A stretch of 64,000 nt of DNA. Source: Planococcus liqunii. GTDB lineage: Bacteria > Bacillota > Bacilli > Bacillales_A > Planococcaceae. This document shows, one piece after another, positions 37,383 through 48,338 of the stretch (its first letter is position 1; each line of letters begins with the position of its first letter). The notes under the pieces are model-generated. The model saw nothing but the letters and a program-made list of their open reading frames with translations. It ran no database searches and was not told where the DNA came from. The stretch covers positions 1,550,001 to 1,614,000 of the forward strand of contig NZ_CP129238.1 in assembly GCF_030413595.1 (NCBI RefSeq), in the 5' to 3' direction. A program made the position numbers and the translations under genes.

Positions 37383-37430
37383 GTTTGAAGGAACAATAAA
37401 CTATTTGTCTACTTTTGGTTCATTGTCTCA

Positions 37431-37447
37431 GTCTGAACGCGCATAAA
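37431..37447. repeat. 20-bp-period array, word CGCGCATAAA (part 2)
   Basis: The fourth unit, TGAACGCGCATAAA (word at 37438), directly follows the GTC duplication. Removing the IS and one GTC places it exactly 20 bp after the unit at 36018. Confidence 0.8.
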
Positions 37448-37494
37448 AACGGATTGCCAAAAGAAAAGGCGCTTTTCGCCAGCGACAAGCCATC

Positions 37495-37524
37495 AAAAAA
37501 GCCGTTTCCAAGGATGGAAACGGC
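37495..37524 (-). terminator. Terminator after rarA
   Basis: GCCGTTTCC (37501-37509) pairs with GGAAACGGC (37516-37524). On the minus strand it is followed by six Ts (plus-strand A run 37495-37500). Confidence 0.9.
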
Positions 37525-37531
37525 TGCTGTT

Positions 37532-38818
37532 CTATTTTTTCTTTCGGAATGACTTCAATTTCTCGTAAATGCCGGCAAATTTCTTTTCAGAGCCGGCAAT
37601 GACGGGCTGGTAGTAATCCGTCGACTTCACTTCTTTCGGCAAATAATCCTGGTCGACCCAGCCGCCGAATGAGCCGAGCGGCGTGTCATGCGGATATTTA
37701 TAGCCGCCGTGGCCGAGTTCAGCGCTTCCGGCGTAATGGGTGTCTTTCAGGTGCGGCGGGATGTCGCCGGTATCGCCTTTATTGATCGCCGCGATGGCCG
37801 CGTCAATGGCTTTGTATGCCGAATTGGATTTCTCCGACAAGCACATCTCTGCGACTGCCTGGGCGAGCGGAATTCGTGCTTCCGGCAAGCCGAGGCGGTC
37901 GGCCGCCTGGCAGGCAGCAAGCACATGGGCGCCGACTTGCGGGTTGGCGAGGCCGATGTCTTCGTAGGCCATGACGAGCAAACGGCGCGTCACGGCCGTC
38001 AAATCGCCATTTTCCAGCAGATGCGCCAAATAATACATCGCTGCATTGACGTCGCTGCCGCGCACGGATTTTTGCAGCGCCGACAGCAAATTGTAGAAAT
38101 GCGAGCCTTTTTTGTCGCCGAAGACGCCGACGCGTTTAATCATCTGTTCCACCATCTGGTCTTCGACGATGTATTTGCCGTCGCGCTCGTCTGATGCCAC
38201 CACAATGGATTCAAGCATCGTCAGCGCTTTTCGGGCATCGCCGTTGGTGCCTTCTGCAATGCGTTCAACTTGCGCAGGGGAGATTTCGATCGCGTAATTT
38301 CCAAGCCCGCGCTTTTCGTCGCTCAACGCGTTTTTCAGGAGCTCGACGATGTCTTCATGCGTCAGCCGCTTTAATTGCTTAATTTCGCCGCAGCGGGAAC
38401 GGATGGCCGGGTTGACGTCGTGGAACGGGTTTTCCGTCGTCGCGCCGATCAGTACAATTGCGCCGCTTTCGACATGGGGCAAGAGGGCATCCTGCTGGAG
38501 TTTATTGAAGCGATGGATTTCGTCCAAAAACAGCAGGACTTTGCCGGTGATGCGCGATTCGGCGACCACTTCTTCGACGTCTTTTTTGCCGGAAGTTGTG
38601 GCGTTCAAGGCGATGAACGGCAATTTCGACGTGCCGGCGATGGCGTGGGCAATCGACGTTTTGCCGATTCCCGGGTCGCCGTAAAGGAGCATCGAAGGCA
38701 CATGGCCGTTCTGGATCATTTTATACAACGCCGTATGCGGTCCGATTACATGTTTCTGGCCGACCACTTCGTCGATCGTCCGCGGACGCATACGAAAAGC
38801 TAAAGGTTCGTTCTGCAA
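37532..38818 (-). CDS. rarA: Replication-associated recombination protein RarA/MgsA
   Basis: AAA+ ATPase acting at stalled replication forks (YrvN). The 428 residues show Walker A LYGDPGIGKTSIA near 44, Walker B LLFLDEIHRF near 95, sensor GATTENP, and the C-terminal tetramerisation and MgsA_C region (about 250-420, ending VIAGSEKKF). It is encoded divergently from cymR and convergent with tcdA across the IS-containing gap. Confidence 0.95.
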   Translation of the reverse strand: MQNEPLAFRMRPRTIDEVVGQKHVIGPHTALYKMIQNGHVPSMLLYGDPGIGKTSIAHAIAGTSKLPFIALNATTSGKKDVEEVVAESRITGKVLLFLDEIHRFNKLQQDALLPHVESGAIVLIGATTENPFHDVNPAIRSRCGEIKQLKRLTHEDIVELLKNALSDEKRGLGNYAIEISPAQVERIAEGTNGDARKALTMLESIVVASDERDGKYIVEDQMVEQMIKRVGVFGDKKGSHFYNLLSALQKSVRGSDVNAAMYYLAHLLENGDLTAVTRRLLVMAYEDIGLANPQVGAHVLAACQAADRLGLPEARIPLAQAVAEMCLSEKSNSAYKAIDAAIAAINKGDTGDIPPHLKDTHYAGSAELGHGGYKYPHDTPLGSFGGWVDQDYLPKEVKSTDYYQPVIAGSEKKFAGIYEKLKSFRKKK

Positions 38819-38878
38819 AGTAAGGACTCCTTCCGTACATTCGTTCTATCAGTATAGCGTTTCACGAAATAAAAGTCA

Positions 38879-38906
38879 TTGCAAGTCCATTTTGCTGAGT
38901 TATGAT
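38879..38906 (+). promoter_or_regulatory. Probable promoter of the cymR operon
   Basis: TTGCAA (38879-38884), a 16-base spacer and TATGAT (38901-38906); an overlapping TATACT follows. cymR starts 45 bases downstream. Confidence 0.5.
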
Positions 38907-38951
38907 ATACTATTTTGAAGAATAATTGGAAACTGATTCAGGGGTGTAAAG

Positions 38952-39368
38952 ATGAAAATATCAACAAAAGGCCGCTACGGCTTAACAATCATGATCGCGC
39001 TCGGCAAACAATACGGCGAAGGGCCGATTCCGCTCCGCAAAATTGCAGCGGAATACGATTTATCCGAAGCTTATTTAGAACAGCTAGTTGGGCCGCTGCG
39101 CAATTCCGGCCTCGTGAAAAGTGTGCGCGGGGCATACGGCGGCTATATGTTGACCCGCCATCCGAAAGAAATTTCAGCGGGCGACGTCATCCGTGTTTTG
39201 GAAGGGCCGATCCAGCCGGTCGAAGGCATCGAAGACGAAGCCCAGCCGCAGCGCGAGCTATGGGTGCGCATCCGGGACGCGGTCAAAAACGTCTTGGACA
39301 CCACGAGCATCGAAGATTTAACAAAAACACAGGACAACGATAACGAAAACTACATGTTTTATATATAA
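38952..39368 (+). CDS. cymR: Rrf2-family cysteine metabolism repressor CymR
   Basis: Global repressor of cysteine and sulfur metabolism; in B. subtilis it works in a complex with CysK. The 138 residues begin MKISTKGRYGLTIMIALG with the Rrf2 winged helix (SEAYLEQLVGPLRNSGLVKS, then GAYGGYML). The three cysteines of the iron-sulfur Rrf2 proteins (IscR, NsrR) are absent, which fits CymR. It heads cymR-desulfurase-mnmA, so a sulfur regulator sits with sulfur-mobilising enzymes. Confidence 0.92.
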   Translation: MKISTKGRYGLTIMIALGKQYGEGPIPLRKIAAEYDLSEAYLEQLVGPLRNSGLVKSVRGAYGGYMLTRHPKEISAGDVIRVLEGPIQPVEGIEDEAQPQRELWVRIRDAVKNVLDTTSIEDLTKTQDNDNENYMFYI

Positions 39369-39381
39369 GGAGTCAGTCAAA

Positions 39382-40515
39382 ATGAAACAAATTTATTTAG
39401 ATCATGCGGCCACTTCACCGATGCATCCGGAAGTGGCTGAAGTTTTTTCACAAGCACTTGGGACCGTCTACGGCAATCCTTCAAGCATCCACGGCACCGG
39501 CCGCGTTGCACGGAAAGCGCTTGATGAAGCGCGCCGGATCTTTGCTAGAAGCATAAACGCCAACGATCCGGAAATCGTCTTTACAAGCGGCGGGACAGAA
39601 GCCGATAATTTTGCGATTTTTGGAACAGCTGCCAAAAAGGCGGGTAAACACATCATCACGTCTACCATTGAGCACCACGCCGTGCTGCATGCATGCGAAA
39701 AACTGGAAAGCGAAGGCTACGACGTAACGTATTTACCGGTGGACGAAAATGGCTCTGTCCGAGCAGAAGACGTGAAAAATGCGCTGCGGGACGATACAAT
39801 TCTAGTGACCATCATGCTAGGCAACAATGAAGTCGGAACCGTCCAGCCGATTGCGGAAATCGGGGAATTGCTAAAAGATACCGATGTGACATTCCATACC
39901 GATGCTGTGCAGGCATATGGCGTGTTGCCGATTGACGTTGAAGCGTTGCATGTGGATTTATTGTCCGTATCGGCGCATAAGCTGAACGGCCCGAAAGGCA
40001 TCGGCTTTTTATACCAGCGAAAAGGCACTCAGCTTGCACCGTTGCTATACGGCGGAGAGCAGGAACGAAAACGCCGCGCCGGAACTGAAAACGTACCGGC
40101 CATCATGGCGTTTGCCAAAGCGGTGGAGATTTCGCTCCAAACAATGGAGCAGAAACAAACGGCCTACCGGGGCTTTAAGGAAATTTTCAAGAACATACTT
40201 CAGGAAGAAGGTTTGGAATTCAAGGAAAACGGCATCAACCAAATGCCGCATGTCCTGAACCTCAGCCTGCCTGGAATTGAAATTGAGTCGTTTCTGGTGA
40301 ACCTGGACCTAGCCGGCATTTCCGCATCCAGCGGCTCTGCCTGCACAGCCGGCTCGATCGACCCATCGCACGTCCTTGTGGCGATGTACGGCGAACGGGC
40401 AGAAGAATTGCGGAATTCAATCCGCTTCAGTTTCGGCATCGGCCTGTCCGAAGAACAAATAACAGAAGCTGCCAACAAGACAGCTCAAATTAGTAAGCGC
40501 CTCGCGCTAAAATGA
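39382..40515 (+). CDS. Cysteine desulfurase (YrvO-like)
   Basis: PLP enzyme that takes sulfur from cysteine as a persulfide; the neighbouring mnmA suggests tRNA 2-thiouridine as the destination. The 377 residues show IYLDHAATSPMHPEV at the N terminus, PLP lysine K200 (SVSAHKLNGPKG) and the active cysteine C321 in ASSGSACTAGS, of the IscS-like class I type. The RBS AAGGAG lies at the cymR stop and mnmA is 14 bases downstream. Confidence 0.94.
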   Translation: MKQIYLDHAATSPMHPEVAEVFSQALGTVYGNPSSIHGTGRVARKALDEARRIFARSINANDPEIVFTSGGTEADNFAIFGTAAKKAGKHIITSTIEHHAVLHACEKLESEGYDVTYLPVDENGSVRAEDVKNALRDDTILVTIMLGNNEVGTVQPIAEIGELLKDTDVTFHTDAVQAYGVLPIDVEALHVDLLSVSAHKLNGPKGIGFLYQRKGTQLAPLLYGGEQERKRRAGTENVPAIMAFAKAVEISLQTMEQKQTAYRGFKEIFKNILQEEGLEFKENGINQMPHVLNLSLPGIEIESFLVNLDLAGISASSGSACTAGSIDPSHVLVAMYGERAEELRNSIRFSFGIGLSEEQITEAANKTAQISKRLALK

Positions 40516-40526
40516 AAAGGTGATAA

Positions 40527-41648
<1,122 letters not shown>

Positions 41649-41663
41649 TGGGAGAGACGAGCG

Positions 41664-42323
41664 ATGAATTACAACGAAATCGGCATTCAAGCCCTTCAAG
41701 AAGGCAACACCGAAGAAGCAATCAAAGCTTTTACTCAGGCAATTGAAGAAGAACCGAACAATCCGCTTGGCTATATCAACTTTGGCCATGTGCTGACGTC
41801 GATGGACGACGTCGAGCGGGCAGAACGCTTTTTCCAAAAAGCGATCGTCCTGGATGAAACATCCGCTACCGCTTATTACGGGCTGGCGAATTTGTATTTC
41901 AATGTTGAACGCTACGCGGAAGCATTGAAATTGTATGAAAAAGCGGTCCAGTACGGGCTGGAAGGCGCAGATGCGCATTTCATGATCGGCAAATGCTTCG
42001 AGAAGCTGGAGCAGCCGAAATTGGCGCTTCCGTATCTTCAGCGTGCCATCGAATTGGACCCGGAAGACGCACAGGCGCGCTTAAGCTATGGCATCACGCT
42101 GGCGTCGATGGAATTGTTTGAGCTGGCGGAACCGCAATTTCTGCAAGTGCTCGACCAGGACCCGAACCATTCGGATGCCCATTACAACCTCGGCGTTTTG
42201 TACGCGGTGTCAACGGACCGCGTCAACGAAGCCATGTTTCACTTGAAACAGGCGTACACGCTTGATGAACGCAATGAAATGGCGCGTTATGCATATGATA
42301 TGATCGCTTCAAAACTGCAATAA
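41664..42323 (+). CDS. Tetratricopeptide repeat protein (YrrB-like)
   Basis: A 219-residue cytoplasmic protein made almost entirely of about six 34-residue TPR helical pairs (for example ALQEGNTEEAIKAFTQAIEE and YGLANLYFNVERYAEALKLY). Scaffold proteins of this type bind partner peptides; the partner is unknown. It keeps the YrrB position between mnmA and recD2, which suggests but does not prove a link to either. Confidence 0.88.
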   Translation: MNYNEIGIQALQEGNTEEAIKAFTQAIEEEPNNPLGYINFGHVLTSMDDVERAERFFQKAIVLDETSATAYYGLANLYFNVERYAEALKLYEKAVQYGLEGADAHFMIGKCFEKLEQPKLALPYLQRAIELDPEDAQARLSYGITLASMELFELAEPQFLQVLDQDPNHSDAHYNLGVLYAVSTDRVNEAMFHLKQAYTLDERNEMARYAYDMIASKLQ

Positions 42324-42345
42324 TTTGTGAAAGGAGACGGCATCA

Positions 42346-44808
42346 ATGACCGGACAAATTGATTTATTCCAAGAAGAAGTGCAATTCGTGCTAGGCCGTC
42401 CTGTCGTCTCGATTTTTCACAATCCCCAAAACTTATTTTCCATCGCCAAAGTGAAAATTCAAGAAACCAACACCTCTTACCCCGAAAAAGAAATTATCGT
42501 GTCGGGCTATTTTCCGAAACTGTCGCTTGAGGAACAATACCGTTTTACGGGGGCTGTGAAAAATCATCCGAAATACGGCGTGCAGTTCCAGGTCGAAACA
42601 TTCACGAAAGAAGTGCCGGAAACCGAACAGGGCATCGTCCATTACTTATCGAGCGATATGTTTAACGGCATTGGCCGGAAGACAGCGGAAACAATCGTTA
42701 AAAAGCTTGGCAAAGACGCCATCAAAAAGATTCTGGAAGACCCGGAAGCGCTCGATGCCGTGCCGCGTTTGTCGGACGACAAAAAAGACACCATCCGTTC
42801 GACGCTGCAAATGAATCTGGGGCTGGAGCGGGTCATGATCCAATTGAACGACTGGGGTTTCGGCCCGCAAGTCGGCATGCGCATTTACCAGGCGTACCGC
42901 GAAGAAACGATCGATGTATTGACGAAAAACCCGTACCGCTTGATTGAAGAAATCGAAGGAATCGGCTTCCAGCGCGCCGATGAGCTCGGCTCGAAACTCG
43001 GCATCACCGGCAGCCACCCGGACCGCATCAAGGCGTCGGTGCTGCATTTATTAAACCAGGCGTCTTTGTCTGAAGGGCATGTCTACCTGGATGCAAAAAC
43101 GATGATTCCGATGGTGAAAGAGATGCTGGAATCGAGCCAGCAGGAAGAAATTGCGATCCCGATGATTTCCAAAGCGATGATCGAACTGAATGAAGAAGGC
43201 AAAGTGGCGGGGGAAGAAACCCGGCTTTATTTGCCGTCTTTGTATTATTCGGAACTCGGCATTGCGACCAAACTGGAAACTTTGCTGTCGTCGCAGGAAA
43301 ACCGCGACCGGTTCCCGGCGTCTGAAGTGCGGAAAGCGCTCGGCGAAGCAGAAGAGCGGCTTGGCGTGAATTACGCAGAAACGCAAGTGCAGGCCATTGA
43401 ACAAAGCATCAACTCGTCCGTCATGATCTTGACAGGCGGCCCGGGCACCGGCAAGACGACGGTCGTCCGCGGCTTGGTCGAAGTGTACGCGGAACTCCAT
43501 GGCCTGTCGCTCGACCCGAAAGACTATGCCAAGAAAAAAGAGCCGTTCCCGATCATTTTGGCGGCTCCGACCGGGCGCGCAGCCAAACGGCTCAGCGAAT
43601 CGACGGAACTGCCGGCGATGACGATCCACCGCTTGCTCGGCTTTAACGGACAGGAAAAAGAAGAAGAAACGGAGCGGGACATTGAAGGCCGCCTGATCAT
43701 CATCGATGAAATGTCGATGGTCGATACTTGGCTCGCACATCAATTGTTAAAAGCCATTCCGGAAGACGCGCAGATCATTTTCGTGGGCGACCAGGATCAG
43801 CTGCCGCCGGTCGGGCCGGGTCAGGTGCTGCGCGACTTGTTGGAATCAAAGCGCATTCCGACGGTCGAACTGACCGACATTTACCGCCAGACGTCGGGTT
43901 CGTCGATCATCGAACTCGCCCACCAGATGAAAAACGGCCAGCTGCCGGCGGACATTACTGCGAAAACTGCAGACCGTTCGTTTATCAAAGCGGGCGCCGA
44001 CCAGATTCCGCAAGTGGTCGAAAAAGTGGTCAAGAGCGCACTCGCAAAAGGGCATTCAATCCGGGACGTCCAGGTGCTCGCGCCGATGTACAAAGGGCCT
44101 GCCGGCATCGATGCGCTCAACCGCATGATCCAGGAAATGGTCAACCCGAATACGGACGGCAAGCGGAAAGAATTGGTATTCGGCGATGTCACATACCGCA
44201 TCGGCGATAAGATCCTGCAGCTTGTCAACCAGCCCGAAAGCAACGTCTTTAACGGCGATATGGGCGAAGTCATCGCCATCTTGAAAGCGAAAGAAACGGT
44301 CGAGAAACAGGACCTGCTCGTCGCGTCGTTCGACGGCATCGAAGTGACGTATCAGCGCTCCGATCTGAACCAGCTGACGCTCGCGTACTGCTGCTCGATC
44401 CATAAATCGCAAGGTTCGGAATTCCCGACCGTCATCATGCCGGTTGTCCGCGGCTACATGAAAATGCTGCGGCGCAACCTTCTTTACACCGGCATCACGC
44501 GCAGCAAGGACTTTCTGATCCTGTGCGGCGACCCGCAAGTATTCCGCTACGGCGTCGAACGGACCGACGATGCACAGCGCATGACAACGTTGAAGAGCCG
44601 CCTGCAGCTATCTGCGGTAGAACCGGAAGAAGTGCAGGAAGCTCCGTCAAAAGCGCCGGCTGACAGCAAAGCGGCACAAGAGCCCGCTGCAGCACCGGTG
44701 AAAAAAGAAGCGGTGGGCCCAGTGAGCCTGACGGCTGAAAACGCCCACCTGATCCATCCGCTGATCGGTATGGAAGGCGTCAAGCCGACTGATTTTATTG
44801 AAGCGTAA
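42346..44808 (+). CDS. recD2: ATP-dependent DNA helicase RecD2
   Basis: SF1B 5'-3' helicase (YrrC) acting independently of RecBC in Firmicutes. The 820 residues comprise an N-terminal OB and helix-hairpin-helix region (about 1-200), Walker A GGPGTGKTTVV at 364-374, Walker B IIIDEMSMVD near 448, motif III GDQDQLPPVGPGQ near 481, and motif VI TLAYCCSIHKSQGSEF and YTGITRSKD near 680-725. The C-terminal ~80 residues are a low-complexity Ala/Glu/Pro linker plus a short tail. Confidence 0.96.
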   Translation: MTGQIDLFQEEVQFVLGRPVVSIFHNPQNLFSIAKVKIQETNTSYPEKEIIVSGYFPKLSLEEQYRFTGAVKNHPKYGVQFQVETFTKEVPETEQGIVHYLSSDMFNGIGRKTAETIVKKLGKDAIKKILEDPEALDAVPRLSDDKKDTIRSTLQMNLGLERVMIQLNDWGFGPQVGMRIYQAYREETIDVLTKNPYRLIEEIEGIGFQRADELGSKLGITGSHPDRIKASVLHLLNQASLSEGHVYLDAKTMIPMVKEMLESSQQEEIAIPMISKAMIELNEEGKVAGEETRLYLPSLYYSELGIATKLETLLSSQENRDRFPASEVRKALGEAEERLGVNYAETQVQAIEQSINSSVMILTGGPGTGKTTVVRGLVEVYAELHGLSLDPKDYAKKKEPFPIILAAPTGRAAKRLSESTELPAMTIHRLLGFNGQEKEEETERDIEGRLIIIDEMSMVDTWLAHQLLKAIPEDAQIIFVGDQDQLPPVGPGQVLRDLLESKRIPTVELTDIYRQTSGSSIIELAHQMKNGQLPADITAKTADRSFIKAGADQIPQVVEKVVKSALAKGHSIRDVQVLAPMYKGPAGIDALNRMIQEMVNPNTDGKRKELVFGDVTYRIGDKILQLVNQPESNVFNGDMGEVIAILKAKETVEKQDLLVASFDGIEVTYQRSDLNQLTLAYCCSIHKSQGSEFPTVIMPVVRGYMKMLRRNLLYTGITRSKDFLILCGDPQVFRYGVERTDDAQRMTTLKSRLQLSAVEPEEVQEAPSKAPADSKAAQEPAAAPVKKEAVGPVSLTAENAHLIHPLIGMEGVKPTDFIEA

Positions 44809-44811
44809 AAG

Positions 44812-44836
44812 AGCGTCCATTGCGGACGCTTTTTTG
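44812..44836 (+). terminator. Terminator after recD2
   Basis: AGCGTCC (44812-44818) pairs with GGACGCT (44824-44830), followed by seven Ts. Confidence 0.9.
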
Positions 44837-44904
44837 TTGGGAAATTTTTGGCTGGAAGATTGTTTCTTCGGCTGCCGGCACTTCTTTTATTAGCTTTCTA
44901 ATAC

Positions 44905-45024
44905 TTGTGAGTCGTATTTTCTCCGCTACTGGTCGTATTTCCAAGACTACTGGTCGTATTTTCGCCACTACTGGTCGTATTTCATAAACTACTGGTCGTA
45001 TTTCATAAACTGCCGGTCGCATCG
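44905..45024. repeat. 21-bp-period array, word GGTCGTATTT
   Basis: Six units with GTCGTATTT (last one GTCGCATCG) at 44911, 44932, 44953, 44974, 44995 and 45016, every step exactly 21 bp. The spacer is partly conserved (ACTACT before GGTCG). It lies between the recD2 terminator and the alaS promoter. A 21-bp period keeps a frame open on both strands, so a reading frame with EIRPVV-type heptads exists on the minus strand, but it has no supporting start signal and is considered an artefact. Confidence 0.85.
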
Positions 45025-45040
45025 CCAAAAATCGTCGCTA

Positions 45041-45070
45041 TTGACACAGCGCTTCCTTTTTCTATATAAT
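45041..45070 (+). promoter_or_regulatory. Promoter of alaS
   Basis: A perfect TTGACA (45041-45046), an 18-base spacer and a perfect TATAAT (45065-45070), with transcription starting about 20 bases before the T-box. Confidence 0.85.
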
Positions 45071-45090
45071 TCAATCTATAATCAATAACC

Positions 45091-45325
45091 AACACGTTGA
45101 TGGAGACAGTATAAAATTCGCATCCGTTTAGAAATAGGTTCCCCGGCTGAAAGAACCTTCGCCATGCAATTTTAGAAAGCTACTCCGGAGTGCAGCCAAT
45201 CCCTGCCGTGAAGCCGCGTTAAGGCCCAATGAGAGACACGGAGCTTTTTGTCCGTGTAATTAGGGTGGTACCGCGAACTAAAGCCTTCGTCCCTTGCGCT
45301 TGCGCAAGAGATGAGGGCTTTTTAT
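45091..45325 (+). promoter_or_regulatory. T-box leader of alaS
   Basis: The T-box AGGGTGGTACCGCG is at 45262-45275. Stem I starts AACACGTTGATGGAGACAGTA (AGTA at 45108-45111, motif given in part) and closes near CGCGTT at 45215-45220. GAA at 45210-45212 is followed by GCC (45213-45215), an alanine codon in the specifier position. The terminator is AAGCCTTCGTCCCTTGCGC (45281-45299) against 45302-45320, followed by Ts. Confidence 0.94.
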
Positions 45326-45346
45326 TATGTTGAAGGAGGAATACAG

Positions 45347-47980
45347 ATGAAAACCATGAAGACGATGAAAGCTGCAGACATCAGAAGATTGTACATCGAA
45401 TTTTTTAAAGAAAAAGGCCATGACCAGGAGCCGAGTGCTCCGCTCGTGCCGTTTGAAGATCCGTCGCTTTTGTGGATCAACAGCGGCGTGGCAACGCTGA
45501 AGAAATATTTTGACGGACGCGTAATTCCGGAAAACCCGAGAATCGTCAATGCGCAGAAATCGATCCGCACAAATGACATCGAGAACGTCGGGAAAACGGC
45601 GCGCCACCATACGTTCTTTGAAATGCTCGGGAACTTCTCGATCGGCGATTACTTCAAAAAAGAAGCGATCCACTGGGCGTGGGAATTCTTGACAGACGAC
45701 CGCTGGATGGGCTTTGAGCCGGAGAAATTGTCCGTGACGATCCACCCGGAAGACGAAGAGGCATACGGCATCTGGCTGAACGAAGTCGGCGTTCCGGCTG
45801 AGCGCATCATCCGCTTGGAAGGCAACTTCTGGGATATCGGCGAAGGCCCGAGCGGCCCGAACTCCGAGATTTTCTACGACCGCGGAGAAACCTACGGCAA
45901 TGATTTGAACGATCCTGAATTATACCCGGGCGGCGAGAATGACCGCTACCTGGAAGTGTGGAACTTGGTGTTCTCCCAGTTTAACCACAATCCGGACCAT
46001 ACGTATACGCCGCTGCCGAAGCAGAACATCGATACCGGCATGGGGCTTGAGCGCATGGCTTCGGTCGTGCAGGACGTGCCGACAAACTACGATACGGATT
46101 TATTCATGCCGATCATCAATAAAACCGAAGAAATCTCCGGCAAAACATACGGCGAAGACGCTGAAGCGGATATGGCCTTCAAAGTCATCGCGGACCATGT
46201 CCGCACCGTTGCTTTTGCAATCGGCGACGGCGCATTGCCGTCCAACGAAGGCCGCGGCTATGTGCTGAGAAGATTGCTGCGCCGCGCTGTCCGTTTTGCG
46301 AAAAAACTGGGCATCGAAAAACCGTTCATGTTTGAACTGGTACCGGTTGTCGGCGACATCATGAAAGACTTCTACCCGGAAGTGAACGACAAACAGGACT
46401 TTATTATCCGTGTCATGAAACTCGAAGAAGAACGGTTCCACGAAACGCTTCACGACGGATTGGCGATTCTGTCATCGGTTGTTGAACAGCAAAAAGCGGC
46501 AGGGCACAATGAAATCCCGGGCGAAGACGCATTCCGCCTATATGACACATACGGCTTCCCGGTTGAATTGACGGAAGAGTATGCAGAAGAAAGCGGGATG
46601 GCAATCGACCATGCAGGGTTTGAAGCGGCAATGGAAGCGCAGCGCGACCGTGCACGGAAAGCGCGCCAAAACGTCAATTCGATGCAGACGCAATCCGAAG
46701 TGCTTGGCAACATCAAAGACGACAGCGAATTTATCGGCTACAGTCTGACCGCTGCAGAAGCGACGATTATAGCCATCATCAAAGACGGCGAACTGGCTGA
46801 CAGCGCGCACGAAGGCGAAGAAGTGCAAGTTATCCTTGACCGGACGCCGTTTTATGCGGAAAGCGGCGGACAGATTGCCGACCGCGGCAGCTTGAGCAAC
46901 GATTTGGTACAGGCTTCTGTATTGGACGTGAAAAAAGCGCCAAACGGCCAAAACCTGCATTCGGTCCGGGTTGACACCGGCGAATTGACGAAAACGGCAG
47001 TATTTGCCCAAGTGGATGCAAGCGAACGCCGCCATACGGTGAAAAACCATACAGCAACGCACCTTCTCCACCAGGCATTAAAAGATACTTTGGGAACGCA
47101 TGTTAATCAGGCTGGATCATATGTCGGCCCGGACCGCCTGCGTTTCGACTTCTCGCATTTCGGGCAAGTAACAAAAGAAGAGCTCGAGCAGATCGAACAG
47201 ATTGTCAACGAAAAAGTGTGGAGCGGCATCGATGTGAAAACCGGCTACCACAATTTGCAGGAAGCAAAAGACATGGGCGCAATGGCATTATTCGGCGAAA
47301 AATACGGCGATGTGGTGCGTGTGGTTGAAATCGGCGGCTATTCGCTTGAACTATGCGGCGGCGTCCATGTCGTCAACACATCCGAAATCGGCGTCTTCAA
47401 AATTGTGTCGGAAAGCGGCATTGGCGCAGGCATTCGCCGTATTGAAGCGGTGACCGGCAAAGGCGCTTACGAGAACTTCAAAGACAGCGAACGCACGCTT
47501 GAAGAAGCGGCTGGGCTGATGAAGTCTTCTGCGAAAGATTTGGTCCAAAAAGTGCAGACTTTCCAGCAGGATATGAAAGCCTTGCAGCGCGAAAATGAAT
47601 CGCTGATGGCGAAAATTTCAAATGCACAGTCTGGGGAATTGCTGAGTTCGGCACGCCAAGTCGGTGATATTACGGTTCTTTCTACAAAAGTGGAAGCAAA
47701 AGACAACAACCAGCTGCGCCAGATCATGGATGACCTGAAGCAGAAATTCGAAAAAGCGGTCATCGTACTCGGTGCGACGGACGGCGAAAAAGTCATGCTG
47801 ATTGCCGGCGTCACAAAAGATTTGGCAGGCGGGAACTATCATGCCGGCCAAATCGTCAAACACGTAGCGGAACAGTGCGGAGGCAAAGGCGGCGGCCGTC
47901 CGGATATGGCAATGGCAGGCGCGAAGAACCCGGAAAAACTGGGCGAAGCGTTGGAATCTGTCTACAACTTGCTCAAATAG
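45347..47980 (+). CDS. alaS: Alanyl-tRNA synthetase
   Basis: Charges tRNA-Ala and edits Ser/Gly errors. The 877 residues comprise a class II core (1-~250, [20 protein letters not shown]), a tRNA-recognition region, an editing domain with the zinc/catalytic site [11 protein letters not shown] (about 566) and CGGVHV (about 668), and a C-terminal oligomerisation domain. The start is ATG at 45347 with AAGGAGG nine bases upstream; a longer in-frame extension would run into the T-box terminator and is rejected. Confidence 0.97.
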   Translation: MKTMKTMKAADIRRLYIEFFKEKGHDQEPSAPLVPFEDPSLLWINSGVATLKKYFDGRVIPENPRIVNAQKSIRTNDIENVGKTARHHTFFEMLGNFSIGDYFKKEAIHWAWEFLTDDRWMGFEPEKLSVTIHPEDEEAYGIWLNEVGVPAERIIRLEGNFWDIGEGPSGPNSEIFYDRGETYGNDLNDPELYPGGENDRYLEVWNLVFSQFNHNPDHTYTPLPKQNIDTGMGLERMASVVQDVPTNYDTDLFMPIINKTEEISGKTYGEDAEADMAFKVIADHVRTVAFAIGDGALPSNEGRGYVLRRLLRRAVRFAKKLGIEKPFMFELVPVVGDIMKDFYPEVNDKQDFIIRVMKLEEERFHETLHDGLAILSSVVEQQKAAGHNEIPGEDAFRLYDTYGFPVELTEEYAEESGMAIDHAGFEAAMEAQRDRARKARQNVNSMQTQSEVLGNIKDDSEFIGYSLTAAEATIIAIIKDGELADSAHEGEEVQVILDRTPFYAESGGQIADRGSLSNDLVQASVLDVKKAPNGQNLHSVRVDTGELTKTAVFAQVDASERRHTVKNHTATHLLHQALKDTLGTHVNQAGSYVGPDRLRFDFSHFGQVTKEELEQIEQIVNEKVWSGIDVKTGYHNLQEAKDMGAMALFGEKYGDVVRVVEIGGYSLELCGGVHVVNTSEIGVFKIVSESGIGAGIRRIEAVTGKGAYENFKDSERTLEEAAGLMKSSAKDLVQKVQTFQQDMKALQRENESLMAKISNAQSGELLSSARQVGDITVLSTKVEAKDNNQLRQIMDDLKQKFEKAVIVLGATDGEKVMLIAGVTKDLAGGNYHAGQIVKHVAEQCGGKGGGRPDMAMAGAKNPEKLGEALESVYNLLK

Positions 47981-48069
47981 GTTTAATAAATGCTGGATAT
48001 CGTTTATAATAAACTTCAGACAGCGAGAGCGCTCTTCTCCTATCTAGACCCGAAAGCGAGGTGCTTGTC

Positions 48070-48336
48070 GTGAGCTCATTTGATCAAACTATGAAATTCA
48101 ACCCGTCTGATGAATCAATGGAGCAGGAAGTGAAGCAGGTTATGCTTCAGGTTCATGCTGCGTTGGAGGAAAAAGGGTACAACCCGAACAATCAGATTGT
48201 CGGATATTTACTATCAGGTGATCCGGCTTATATTCCTCGCCACCAGGATGCACGTAATATGATCCGCAAACTTGAACGGGATGAAATTCTGGAAGAGCTT
48301 GTAAAGTTTTATATCAAAAAGAATAAAGAGGAATAA
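48070..48336 (+). CDS. IreB-family regulatory phosphoprotein (UPF0297)
   Basis: Small conserved protein (YrzL); in Enterococcus the homologue IreB is phosphorylated by the IreK Ser/Thr kinase and affects cephalosporin resistance. The 88 residues contain the signature [20 protein letters not shown] and [18 protein letters not shown]. The start is GTG at 48070 ([10 protein letters not shown]), seven bases after GAGGTG. A TATAAT at 48005-48010 may be the -10 of the ireB-ruvX-DUF1292 unit. Confidence 0.94.
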   Translation: MSSFDQTMKFNPSDESMEQEVKQVMLQVHAALEEKGYNPNNQIVGYLLSGDPAYIPRHQDARNMIRKLERDEILEELVKFYIKKNKEE

Positions 48337-48338
48337 GC

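Larger units (their letters stand above)
36034..37430 (-). mobile_element. IS3-family element, copy 3
   Basis: The third 1,397-bp copy, matching copies 1 and 2 by eye, with the same ends and orientation. It is flanked by a 3-bp duplication GTC (36031-36033 and 37431-37433). It lies between convergent tcdA and rarA, inside a 20-bp repeat array, at the same register as the other two copies. Confidence 0.95.

Noticed and set aside
44905..45024. CRISPR-like array
   Set aside because: The period is only 21 bp, the constant part is about 10 bp, there are no unique ~30-base spacers and no cas genes nearby.
44795..45028. A 77-codon minus-strand reading frame with EIRPVV-like heptads
   Set aside because: It is the translation of the 21-bp DNA array; any 21-bp repeat stays open. 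It has no ribosome site and crosses the recD2 terminator.
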